Shown here piece after piece: positions 8,428 to 16,003 of a stretch of 64,000 bases of DNA (positions are counted from its first letter, which is position 1; each line of letters starts with the position of its first letter). The DNA comes from Actinoplanes siamensis. Its GTDB lineage: Bacteria; Actinomycetota; Actinomycetes; Mycobacteriales; Micromonosporaceae. The stretch is from contig NZ_BOMW01000041.1 in NCBI RefSeq assembly GCF_016862395.1, positions 32,663 through 96,662 of the forward strand. The letters run 5' to 3'. Position numbers and translations under genes: made by a program. The notes beneath the pieces were generated by a model that had not been told where the DNA came from, did not search any database, and saw only the letters and a program-made list of their open reading frames with translations.

Positions 8428-9342
8428 ATGTCGAGAAGAAGGCTGATGTCGATCCTCGCCGCGGTGAGCGTCGCCGTGGCCGGCGCCGCCGCGGCGATCA
8501 TGCCGATGACGGCGTCGCAGGCCGCCGAGGCCTGTGTCACCGCGTACAGCGGCTCGCAGGTGTACACCGGAGGCATGCGTGCCTCGTACAACAGCCACAA
8601 CTGGACCGCCAAGTGGTGGACCCAGGGTGAGGCGCCCAGCACCGGCGGCTCCGGCGTGTGGGCCGACAACGGCGCCTGCGGCGGTGGCGGCGCCACCACC
8701 GCGCCGCCCACCGGCGGCAACAGCGGCTTCCCGGTCAGCGAGGCCCAGTTCAACCAGATGTTCCCGAACCGGATCGGCTTCTACTCGTACGCCGGCCTGC
8801 TCGACGCCGTCAAGAAGTTCCCCGCGTTCACCACCACCGGCAGCGACACGGTCCGCAAGCAGGAGGCCGCGGCGTTCCTCGCCAACGTCAACCACGAGTC
8901 CGGCGGCCTGGTCTACGTCGAGGAGCTGAACCAGGCGAACTGGCCGCTCTACTGCGACCGCAACCAGCCGTACGGCTGCCCGGCCGGGCAGTCCGCCTAC
9001 CACGGCCGCGGGCCGATCCAGCTGAGCTGGAACTTCAACTACAAGGCGGCCGGTGACGCGCTCGGCATCGACCTGCTGAACAACCCGGACCGGGTCAAGA
9101 ACGAGGCGTCGGTCGCCTACCAGACCGCGGTCTGGTATTGGATGACCCAGCGCGGCCCGGGCACGATGACCCCGCACGACGCCATGGTCAACAGCCGCGG
9201 CTTCGGCGAGACGATCCGCAGCATCAACGGGTCGCTCGAGTGCAACGGCGGCAACCCCGCCCAGGTCCAGAGCCGGGTCGACGCCTACAACCGGTTCGCC
9301 GGCATTCTCGGGGTCACCCCGGGCGCCAACCTCTACTGCTGA
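8428..9342 (+). CDS. secreted family 19 chitinase with N-terminal chitin-binding module
   Basis: 304-aa endochitinase. A signal peptide (about 1-32, basic start then hydrophobic, ending SQAAE) is followed by a short CBM5/12-type module (YSGSQVYTGGMRASYNSHNWTAKWW split by its aromatic positions, about 36-75), a Gly/Pro/Thr linker, and a GH19 catalytic domain from about residue 105. The catalytic acid lies in FLANVNHESGG; YYGRGPIQLSWNFNY-like YHGRGPIQLSWN and GFGETIRSINGSLEC are classic GH19 motifs. Start supported by GGAAGGTG 5-12 nt upstream. Single-gene unit closed by a strong hairpin. Streptomyces-type GH19 enzymes act on chitin and fungal walls. Confidence 0.93.
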   Translation: MSRRRLMSILAAVSVAVAGAAAAIMPMTASQAAEACVTAYSGSQVYTGGMRASYNSHNWTAKWWTQGEAPSTGGSGVWADNGACGGGGATTAPPTGGNSGFPVSEAQFNQMFPNRIGFYSYAGLLDAVKKFPAFTTTGSDTVRKQEAAAFLANVNHESGGLVYVEELNQANWPLYCDRNQPYGCPAGQSAYHGRGPIQLSWNFNYKAAGDALGIDLLNNPDRVKNEASVAYQTAVWYWMTQRGPGTMTPHDAMVNSRGFGETIRSINGSLECNGGNPAQVQSRVDAYNRFAGILGVTPGANLYC

Positions 9343-9359
9343 TCCCCGGAACAGCATCG

Positions 9360-9395
9360 ATCGAGGGGTACGGTCATCCGGCCGTACCCCTCGAT
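9360..9395 (+). terminator. intrinsic terminator after the chitinase gene
   Basis: A 14-bp perfect stem (9360-9373 with 9382-9395; core CGAGGGGTACGG / CCGTACCCCTCG) with an 8-nt loop, followed by TTCTTCTC. It begins 17 nt after the chitinase stop. Being symmetric it could also end transcription arriving from the right. Confidence 0.85.
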
Positions 9396-9453
9396 TCTTC
9401 TCGCCTTTCGGGCGTGGGCCGGTGAGTGGCCGCGGGCGATTCGTCGCTTGCCG

Positions 9454-9540
9454 CTACTCGGCGCCGGCGAGGTGTGCCTCGGGCGCGTGCCGGTCATCGA
9501 CCCGGCGGTCGGCCTCGTCAAAGATTCCGTCGTCAGCCAT
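9454..9540 (-). CDS. possible 28-residue acidic peptide
   Basis: A short reading frame starts at ATG 9540 directly after a strong GGGAGGTG ribosome site and ends with TAG at 9454-9456. The product (MADDGIFDEADRR then VDDRHAPEAHLAGAE) is very acidic, with no membrane segment. It follows the TetR gene on the same strand by 80 nt. The ribosome site is the main support; coding potential of so short a frame cannot be judged by eye. Confidence 0.35.
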   Translation of the reverse strand: MADDGIFDEADRRVDDRHAPEAHLAGAE

Positions 9541-9620
9541 GGAGCACCTCCCGGAGAACCTCGTCTCATCGATGTGCGCCGGACAGGCTGAGCCGGCTCA
9601 TCCGGGGCCGAGCCGGCGGT

Positions 9621-10202
9621 TCAGTGATCTCCGGGTGGCGAGGCCGCATCGGAACGGGCCGGGTCGAGCGTGCGCAGGAAGTGCTGGAACGCCTGATCGG
9701 TGCGGGCCGGGTCGCCTGTCGCGTCGAGGTCCAGGAGCAGGCCGCGGATCACCGCCAGGACCAGCGTCGCGTGGTCCTGGCGGCCGATGCCGCGCAGGCC
9801 CTCCGCGAGCGGTTCCAGCCAGTCCGTCGTCGCCGCGCGGCGGAAGTCCGGCCACAACTGCCGCAGGGAGTTGTCCCGCACCTGGTTGAACATCCGCAGG
9901 AACGGTTGCCCCGCCGGCCCGGTCATCGACGTCCAGGCGGTGCCCAGCGTGGTGGTGTACGGCTCGCCGGTCCGGGCCCGCAGCAGGGCGCCGAACGTGT
10001 CGAGCTGCCGTTGCCGCGCCTGCCCGAGGATGGCCCGCAGCAGGGCGTCGCGGGTGCCGAAGTGGTAGATCAGCATCCGGGCCGAGGCGCCGGTCGCGCG
10101 GGTCAGCGGCTCCAGCCGGTCGGGCAGGCCGTGCTCGAGCGCGTGGTCCGTGCACGCGTCGAGGAGCCGCTGTTTGATCTCGGGCTGCGATCGCCGTCCC
10201 AT
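9621..10202 (-). CDS. TetR-family regulator
   Basis: 193-aa one-component repressor. N-terminal HTH: IKQRLLDACTDHALEHG, then LEPLTRATGASARMLIYHFG (recognition helix) and RDALLRAILGQAR. The C-terminal ligand domain is helical with little conservation. Start ATG 10202 gives the usual 10-residue lead before the HTH; longer frames upstream would run through the divergent gene. It is divergent from an alpha/beta hydrolase gene with only 63 nt between them, so it most likely represses that gene and itself. Confidence 0.88.
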   Translation of the reverse strand: MGRRSQPEIKQRLLDACTDHALEHGLPDRLEPLTRATGASARMLIYHFGTRDALLRAILGQARQRQLDTFGALLRARTGEPYTTTLGTAWTSMTGPAGQPFLRMFNQVRDNSLRQLWPDFRRAATTDWLEPLAEGLRGIGRQDHATLVLAVIRGLLLDLDATGDPARTDQAFQHFLRTLDPARSDAASPPGDH

Positions 10203-10217
10203 CACGCCATCTTTTCG

Positions 10218-10233
10218 CGTAACAACCGCTACG
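10218..10233. promoter_or_regulatory. candidate TetR operator in the divergent intergenic region
   Basis: Imperfect 16-nt inverted repeat CGTAACAACCGCTACG with matching CGTA/TACG ends, centred in the 63-nt gap between the regulator and the hydrolase gene, where both promoters must lie. Symmetry is partial, so this is a candidate only. Confidence 0.3.
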
Positions 10234-10265
10234 TCTACCGTGGATCGGGACGGCGGGAGGCAGTC

Positions 10266-10937
10266 ATGAGGGTGGTTTTCGTGCACGGTGCGTGCGTGCG
10301 GGACGGCGAGTGGTGGTGGCACCGCACCGCGGAGCTGCTCCGCCGCCACGGGGTGGCCAGCGTGTCCCCGGAGCTGCCGAGCTGTGTCGGGGCGGCGGGC
10401 CTGGCCGAGGACGTCGCCGCGGTGCGGCAGGTGCTGCGGGACAGCGACGAGCCGGCGATCGTGGTGGCGCACAGTTACGGCGGCGTCGTCACCGCGGAGG
10501 CGGCCGCCGGCGCCGGCGCGGTCCGCCACCTGCTGCTGATCTCCAGTTTCCTGCCCGAGGTGGGGCAGACCCTGTCGGACTTCGGCGACGGCGCCCCCGC
10601 GCCGTTCCTGGACGCCGATCCCGGGACCGGCACGTTCGGGGTCCGCCCCGAACTGCTCGCCGACACGTTCCTGCACGACTGCGACGCCGACGTCCGGGCG
10701 GAGGCGCCGGCGCACCTCGCGCGGCAGAGCCTGCGGGTGACGGGGCAGCCGGTCGGAGCGGCTGCCTGGCACGACATCCCCTCCACCTACCTGGTGTGCG
10801 CCCAGGACCGGGGCACCCCGGCGCGGCGGCAACGCGAGTTCGCCCGCCGGGCTGGCCGGGTCGTCGAGTTGGACGCCGGCCACCACCCGTTCCTGTCCCG
10901 CCCCGCCGACATTCGTGACCTGCTGCTGAGCGTGTAG
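10266..10937 (+). CDS. alpha/beta hydrolase
   Basis: 223-aa cytosolic serine hydrolase of the alpha/beta fold. VFVHGACVRDGEWWWH carries the oxyanion HG motif near the start, the nucleophile Ser lies in VVAHSYGGVV, a likely acid in CAQDRGTP and the His in DAGHHPFLSRP, all in the expected order. The short cap and the HGACV/HSYGG pattern resemble salicylate- or hydroxynitrile-type esterases. GGGAGG precedes ATG 10266. Controlled probably by the divergent TetR regulator; the substrate is unknown. Confidence 0.85.
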   Translation: MRVVFVHGACVRDGEWWWHRTAELLRRHGVASVSPELPSCVGAAGLAEDVAAVRQVLRDSDEPAIVVAHSYGGVVTAEAAAGAGAVRHLLLISSFLPEVGQTLSDFGDGAPAPFLDADPGTGTFGVRPELLADTFLHDCDADVRAEAPAHLARQSLRVTGQPVGAAAWHDIPSTYLVCAQDRGTPARRQREFARRAGRVVELDAGHHPFLSRPADIRDLLLSV

Positions 10938-11156
10938 AGCGGGCCACGCCCGGGGAGAACGACAGGCGCCGGCCGGCTGGCGCCGAGAAGTGCCTCGACC
11001 CTCGTGAGGGAACTCCTGTGGTCAGCCGAGTCCCGTGCGACCGGCCCCGAGGGGTGCCTCGCAGGACTTCCAGGTCGAGGTGCGCCTGATGTGAGGCCGG
11101 GTTTCCCCGGTCCGGGCGGCGGGGACTTGGATCGGATGACTGATGGAGGTTCGGGG

Positions 11157-11501
11157 ATGAGACTGGCGGCGACGACTATCAGTTCGCCGCGGCCGCGGCG
11201 GCTGGCGGAGTTCTACTCGCGGTTGCTGGACCTGCCGGTGCTCGTCGACAAGGACGGCTGGGTCGAGCTGGACGGGCTCTCCTTCCACTCCGCGGCCGGC
11301 TACGAGCCGCCGGCCTGGCCGGGCGAGCCGGGCCGCCAGCAGATGCAGATGCACCTGGACATCGAGGTCGACGACCTGGCGGCAGGGGTGGCGCGCGCGG
11401 TCGAGCTGGGCGCTGCGGTGGCCGATTTCCAGCCCCAGGCGGGGGTACGGGTGTGCCTGGACCCGGACGGCCATCCGTTCTGCCTGTTCGTGCGGGACTA
11501 G
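11157..11501 (+). CDS. VOC-family (glyoxalase-fold) protein
   Basis: 114-aa single-domain protein of the vicinal oxygen chelate superfamily: SPRPRRLAEFYSRLLDLPV at the start, LHLDIEVDDL-like MHLDIEVDDLAAGVARAVEL in the middle and RVCLDPDGHPFCLF at the end, the usual beta-alpha-beta-beta-beta pattern. Metal-ligand positions are partly kept (H in MHLD). GGAGGT ends 7 nt before ATG 11157, which decides the start over an in-frame ATG at 11136. Its TAG overlaps the stop of the opposite gene in a shared CTAG. Function (dioxygenase-like, glyoxalase or resistance) is not determinable. Confidence 0.8.
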   Translation: MRLAATTISSPRPRRLAEFYSRLLDLPVLVDKDGWVELDGLSFHSAAGYEPPAWPGEPGRQQMQMHLDIEVDDLAAGVARAVELGAAVADFQPQAGVRVCLDPDGHPFCLFVRD

Positions 11502-14500
11502 CGCGCGGCCAGTTCCAGCACCTCCTCGGCCGAGAGCGGGCTTCGCGGATGGTGGCTCAGGCACAACGGGGACTGCATCTTGACGAACGACGCGCCTTCG
11601 ACGGTGGCGTAGAACTGGCCGGCCCTGAGACGCGCCACGTCGGCGATGTTGCTGCCCTTCGCCCGGGCCATGTCCTGCGCCGCGGCGATCTGGGCCGGGC
11701 TGTTGAGCAGGCCGAAGAACTGGGTGGCGGCGTTGCCGGGAATGCGGTTGTGCAGGCCCTTCGGCGCCTGCGTGGCGAAGACCAGGCCCAGGCCGTATTT
11801 GCGGGCCTGCGAGGCCAGCGCCAGCGTGCTGTGCGTGCACGGGGTCATCGCGCCGGACGGGGCCAGCGTCTGCGCCTCGTCCATGACGAACAGACCGCCG
11901 AGCGGCCGGTCGCCGGCCGGATTCTGCTTGATCCACGAGAAGAGGGCGATCTGCAGCTGGTTGACGAAGTTCTGCCGCTGCTGGTCGTCGGGCAGACCGA
12001 CGAAACTGATCACCGACACCCGGGCCCGCCGCCCCTCCGACGGGGTGAGCAACTCGCCGGGGTCGACGGGTGCGCCGCGCCCGCCGAACATCGGATCGTT
12101 GACCGTCGCGGCCCGCAGCAGCTGGGACATGTTGCCGGCCAGCTTGGTGGCGTCGTCGAGCAGGCTCACGCCGTCCGGCAGGTCGTTCAGCAGGCCCACC
12201 AGACCTTCAAGAGCATTTCCGCCGGTACGGGCGTAGCTCGTGACCGCCTCCCGCAGCACCGCCCGGCCCAGCACCGCCTTGTCGGTCTTGCCGTCCACCC
12301 GGGCGTGCGGGGCCAGCGCTGAGACTGCCGCGTCGACGCCCGCGGTGAAGGCGTCCGAGTCGTCCAGGATGCCGGCGAAGTCCGGGAGCGGTTGGAAGCT
12401 GAGCGGGCGGCCGCTGTCCCGGTTCGGTGTCCAGACCACGACCTCGGTGGTCCGGAAGTACTCGGCGGCCCGTTCCGCGTCGCCCGCCGGCCAACTCTCC
12501 GGCGGTGACGGCCACGGCTGGCCGAGCCGGGCCAGGTCGTTGTTGGGGTCCAGCACGATGGCCGAGACGCCGCGCAGCGCGCACTCCTCGACCAGCCGCC
12601 GGATCAGCACCGTCTTCCCGGAGCCGGAACCCGCGAAGATCGCCGTGTGCCGGCGCAGCGCTTCCAGCCCGACGGCGACGGTCTGGCCGCCGTCGAGCGC
12701 TGCCCCCACCGGCACGGCCAGATCGCCGAGCCCGACCGGCACGGCCAGATCGCCGGGCGCCGCCTGTCCGGGCGGGCCGGCCGGATCCCGGGGCCGGGGA
12801 ACGCCGTCGCCCGTGCGGGCGGACGGGGTGATCGAGGCGCGGGGAAGCGTCTCCTGGAGCAAGGTGATCGAGGCGGTCGGCTCCCGGTCGCGGAGCCACG
12901 GCAGGAGCGGCTCCGCGCCGTACTCCTCGATCAGGCTCTTGAGGGCCGTGAGCCGCTTGACGTCCTCGCCGGTGAATGGCAGCACCTGCCCGCCGGCCTC
13001 CCGGAAGTCCTTGACCACCTCCTGGGTGCGGGTGCCCTTCGACCAGGGGTTGGTGTCCAGGTTGCGCAGCAGGTAGAGCCGTCGCTTGGTGACGCCTCTG
13101 GTCAGGCCGGCCGTGGTCACCGCGTTCCGGATGCGGTTCAGGACCGCGATGGCGTGCGTGGCGCCGATCGCCCGGAACGCCCAGTGCTCCTCGTCCTCCG
13201 GGTTTGCGTCGTCGTCCTCGCCGCCGAGGCTGCGCCGGAGCCGGGCGTGCAGGGCGGGCTTGCCGCCGGCCTGCGGGTCGATGCTGAACGCCTCGCCACC
13301 GGCGCCCCGCTCCGCGATCCAGGCGGTGAGACCCGCCGCCAGCAGCGCCGGCACCTCGCCGTCCTCGGTGTTCTGGTCGAGCGCTGTCCGCGGGTCGGCC
13401 TGCTGCAGCAGCTCGGCGTAGCGGTCGTCGATCTCCTTGAGGTCTCCTGCGGGCGGGTCCGCCTGCGGTATCGGCGCGCCGACCGTGCGCTCCGGCTGGA
13501 GGTTCCGCATCGGGGTCACGACCCCGGTGGCCAGACAGCTCCGGACATGGTTGTCGATGGTCTTGAGCAGCTCGCGCGGGGTGAAGTCGGCCGCCTGGGC
13601 GAAGGCCTCCGGCAGGATCGGCCAGGTCGGGTGGGGCGGGGTGAAGCCGGCCTCGCCGAACAGCGGGGCGAAGCGCTTCTCCACGAGTTCGCGGCCGAGC
13701 TCGGGGCTGGGGATCCGGCGCAGCGGGGCGGCCTCGCGGAACCGGTCCTGCACGGTGTCGGTCGCCTCGGTGGTGATGTCCGCCCAGGTGGCCGGCAGGC
13801 AGGTCACCACGGACAGCGAGCGGCGGGTGGTCTCCCGCAGCGACATCAGCCCGCCGGCGATCTGCTCCAGAAGCAGCGCCTGCTGCCAGTCGGTGACCCG
13901 GTCGCCCCGGGCGTTGGTAGCCTTCGTGGACTGTGCGATCAGCAGGTCGATCTGGTCCACCGCGATCACCGCGGGCCCGGTCAGGGCGAGCAGCCGGGAG
14001 ATGTCTCGGATCACCTCCTGCGCCGAGCGCTTGCCGCGCCGCATGCCCCAGGCGGCCCGGTCGCCGGGTTCCTCCTCGTCATTGGAGCAGAGGAACTCGT
14101 AGCCGATGTCCTGCGTGCGCGACGACTCGGCGGCCAGCAGGGCGAGCGCGCGGGCGGTGTCCTGGCACTCCACTCCGATCGGCCGGTGGTGCTTGCGGAT
14201 CAGATCGGCGAACGCATCCAGCGCCGGCCGGGTGAGCTCGGCCCGGCCGGTGACCGCGCGGCGCACCGTCCGGGGCGCGCCGATGAGGTCCACCAGCCGG
14301 TTCAGGAACGTCGTGAGCTGGTTCTCCCCGCCGGCCGCGGGCCGGGCGAAGCCGTCCAGCATGGACAGTGCCGTGCTGCGCCAGAACGCGCTGGTCTCCA
14401 GCAGGCTGATCAGGAAGAAGTACCCGCCCTCGGCTTGGACACGCTCGCGGACCGCGCCGAGCAGATGCGTCTTGCCGGTGCCGCGCTGCCCGAGGATGGC

Positions 14501-14680
14501 CACCCCGATCGGGCTGGAGTCGGTGTTGCGCCGCGCCTCGGCGACACCGTCGAGCACGGTCCGCACCACCTCGTGCTGCAGGCCCTCGACGTGGAAGGGG
14601 GCGGGGCGCCACACGTCGTCCGGGGTGGGCGCCCAGTTGAACCGCAGCGCGGCCAGGGCCCGGCGTTCCTGGTCGTCCAT
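11498..14680 (-). CDS. large protein with two P-loop ATPase domains (AAA/ORC-like plus HerA/VirB4-like)
   Basis: 1060 aa, no signal or membrane segments. N-terminal domain: AILGQRGTGKT (Walker A, residues 64-71) and AVIAVDQIDLLI (Walker B) in an AAA_16/ORC-type arrangement, extending to about 400. A middle region contains charged helices. C-terminal domain: FAGSGSGKTVLIRRL (Lys689), IVLDPNNDLARLG, and FVMDEAQTLAP (Asp934-Glu935), then FATQAPKGLHNRIPGNAATQF, the pattern of HerA/FtsK-type DNA translocases. The start codon overlaps the stop of the preceding gene by one nucleotide, indicating strict co-expression. Likely a DNA-motor or regulated switch in a conflict/defence setting; the exact system is not recognised. 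Confidence 0.8.
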   Translation of the reverse strand: MDDQERRALAALRFNWAPTPDDVWRPAPFHVEGLQHEVVRTVLDGVAEARRNTDSSPIGVAILGQRGTGKTHLLGAVRERVQAEGGYFFLISLLETSAFWRSTALSMLDGFARPAAGGENQLTTFLNRLVDLIGAPRTVRRAVTGRAELTRPALDAFADLIRKHHRPIGVECQDTARALALLAAESSRTQDIGYEFLCSNDEEEPGDRAAWGMRRGKRSAQEVIRDISRLLALTGPAVIAVDQIDLLIAQSTKATNARGDRVTDWQQALLLEQIAGGLMSLRETTRRSLSVVTCLPATWADITTEATDTVQDRFREAAPLRRIPSPELGRELVEKRFAPLFGEAGFTPPHPTWPILPEAFAQAADFTPRELLKTIDNHVRSCLATGVVTPMRNLQPERTVGAPIPQADPPAGDLKEIDDRYAELLQQADPRTALDQNTEDGEVPALLAAGLTAWIAERGAGGEAFSIDPQAGGKPALHARLRRSLGGEDDDANPEDEEHWAFRAIGATHAIAVLNRIRNAVTTAGLTRGVTKRRLYLLRNLDTNPWSKGTRTQEVVKDFREAGGQVLPFTGEDVKRLTALKSLIEEYGAEPLLPWLRDREPTASITLLQETLPRASITPSARTGDGVPRPRDPAGPPGQAAPGDLAVPVGLGDLAVPVGAALDGGQTVAVGLEALRRHTAIFAGSGSGKTVLIRRLVEECALRGVSAIVLDPNNDLARLGQPWPSPPESWPAGDAERAAEYFRTTEVVVWTPNRDSGRPLSFQPLPDFAGILDDSDAFTAGVDAAVSALAPHARVDGKTDKAVLGRAVLREAVTSYARTGGNALEGLVGLLNDLPDGVSLLDDATKLAGNMSQLLRAATVNDPMFGGRGAPVDPGELLTPSEGRRARVSVISFVGLPDDQQRQNFVNQLQIALFSWIKQNPAGDRPLGGLFVMDEAQTLAPSGAMTPCTHSTLALASQARKYGLGLVFATQAPKGLHNRIPGNAATQFFGLLNSPAQIAAAQDMARAKGSNIADVARLRAGQFYATVEGASFVKMQSPLCLSHHPRSPLSAEEVLELAAR

Positions 14681-15315
14681 CAGTCGCGGATCGCGAGCAG
14701 GTGCATGTCCTGATTGCCGATGCGGATCGCGGCGGCGCGCTGGCCCGGGGTCAGGATCTTCTGGTTGGACTCCGGGACGAGGTGCACGTCGGGTGCCTTG
14801 TCGAGGCGCAACAGGGCGGCGTCGACCTGTCCGGAAGCGGTCCCGCCGGGCAGGGCTCCGCGGAGATCCTCCAGCATCACGTAATCGCCACGCCTGGCAG
14901 CGATGTCGTGGTACACCGCACGGATCTGCCCCTCGATGTCGATCTTCGTCGTTTCCGCCGGGCGGCTGACGATGCCCGGCGCGTAGAATTCCGCCGCCGA
15001 GAGATCGTTGCGCTCCAGAAATCCGCGCAGGGCCTCGAGGTGGAGATAGAACGCGCCGCCGAGGGCACCGCTGCGCGGGGGAGCCTCCTTGCCGAGTTCC
15101 TGTTTCGCCCGGCCCCAGCCGTCGTCGGTCAGTTCGAGAACCATCGGCTTGCCGGTCACCGTGATCAATTTCCGGTTGACCAGATCGTCACGTTTCCCTT
15201 TCTCGAGGCCCACCTTCTTGGTGTCGGCCAGGAACGCCCTCGGCGATGTGCCGCCCATGGCCATCAGGGCCAGGATTGTCGCGAGCTGTGCGGCGGTGAG
15301 TTCCTTCTCGGGCAT
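14680..15315 (-). CDS. winged-helix-like partner protein of the double ATPase
   Basis: 211 aa, cytosolic. The first 75 residues look like a winged-helix domain: LTAAQLATILALMAMGG, KGKRDDLVNRKLITVTG, VLELTDDGWGRAKQEL, the last a typical wing with C-terminal helix. The second half (GDYVMLEDLRGALPGG, QVDAALLRLDKAPDVHLVPE) also has a helix-turn-helix/wing rhythm, so it may hold two DNA-binding modules. GGAGAGAGG precedes ATG 15315. Stop TGA shares its A with the ATG of the ATPase gene. I infer a DNA-recognition or adaptor subunit for the ATPase. Family not recognised. Confidence 0.7.
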   Translation of the reverse strand: MPEKELTAAQLATILALMAMGGTSPRAFLADTKKVGLEKGKRDDLVNRKLITVTGKPMVLELTDDGWGRAKQELGKEAPPRSGALGGAFYLHLEALRGFLERNDLSAAEFYAPGIVSRPAETTKIDIEGQIRAVYHDIAARRGDYVMLEDLRGALPGGTASGQVDAALLRLDKAPDVHLVPESNQKILTPGQRAAAIRIGNQDMHLLAIRD

Positions 15316-15645
15316 TCCGGTGCCTCTCTCCGGCGCGGTTCGGTCGCGCCGGCGGCGAAATGATGATCAAGGTGAGCCATTCCGGCCCGGCCCGATTCTG
15401 CCGAGCGCGCTGGCGAGATGCAAGGTCCACCAAGGAGGCGGCAGAAATCCGACAAAAGCATTTCTTGATCTATGAAACTACTGGTGGGAGTGGGTCCGCG
15501 TGGTCATTGCGGACGTTCCCGAAATTGATCTCCGGATGGCCCATTGCCTTTCGGCGGATCGCCGGGAAACATGTCCCCGGGCGAGGAATCGCATAGCCGG
15601 TCTCCTCGTCCTTATCCGTGCGCCCGCACGGCTCGATGGAGGTTG
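15316..15645. other. 330-bp divergent intergenic region
   Basis: Lies between two divergent units: the winged-helix/ATPase pair (leftward) and the trypsin system (rightward). GC drops clearly at 15445-15480, where TTGATC and TATGAA-like hexamers occur on the plus strand and TAGATC/TTTGTC-like ones on the minus strand. Promoters for both units probably sit here, but none is good enough to call. No gene, RNA or repeat was recognised. Confidence 0.5.
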
Positions 15646-15981
15646 ATGGCGGTGTCGTCCGAGGTCGTTCGGTACCAGGTGGACGACAAGACCGTCGCCC
15701 AGTTCGAGTTCGAGCCGCTGGCCGGGTTCCAGCCCGCCGGCGTGGGCGACGTCGCCGGTTGGGTCCGCGAGGCGGCCGCACCGTCGATCGAGGCCGCCCG
15801 TGCGATCCTCGACGAGGTTCGGCAGTTGGCGCCGGACGAGGTGCAGGTCAAGTTCGGCGTCAAGGTCACCGGCACGGCCAACTGGGTCGTCGCGAAGGCG
15901 GCCAGCGAGGCGAACTTCGAGATCACGCTCGCCTGGCGGCCGGCGGGCGCGGCGCATCCGGGACCTCTCGCCGGCGGCTGA
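15646..15981 (+). CDS. trypsin-co-occurring domain protein (CU044_2847 / Trypco1 type)
   Basis: 111-aa small protein. It starts VSSEVVRYQVDDKTVAQFEFE, with the middle EAARAILDEVRQLAPDEVQVKFGVKV and TANWVVAKAASEANFEITLAWRP, the pattern of the trypsin-co-occurring domain 1 family, found next to trypsin-like proteases in conflict loci. Start ATG 15646 follows GATGGAGG. The large trypsin-STAND gene begins 7-22 nt after its stop, so the two form one transcript. Proposed roles for the family (protease adaptor, inhibitor or substrate) come from gene neighbourhood, not biochemistry. Confidence 0.8.
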   Translation: MAVSSEVVRYQVDDKTVAQFEFEPLAGFQPAGVGDVAGWVREAAAPSIEAARAILDEVRQLAPDEVQVKFGVKVTGTANWVVAKAASEANFEITLAWRPAGAAHPGPLAGG

Positions 15982-16003
15982 GATCGCGGTGACCGTGACC
16001 GGC

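Noticed and set aside
15360..15596. 78-codon frame in the divergent intergenic region
   Set aside because: No ribosome site, atypical codon use and it covers the AT-rich promoter segment.
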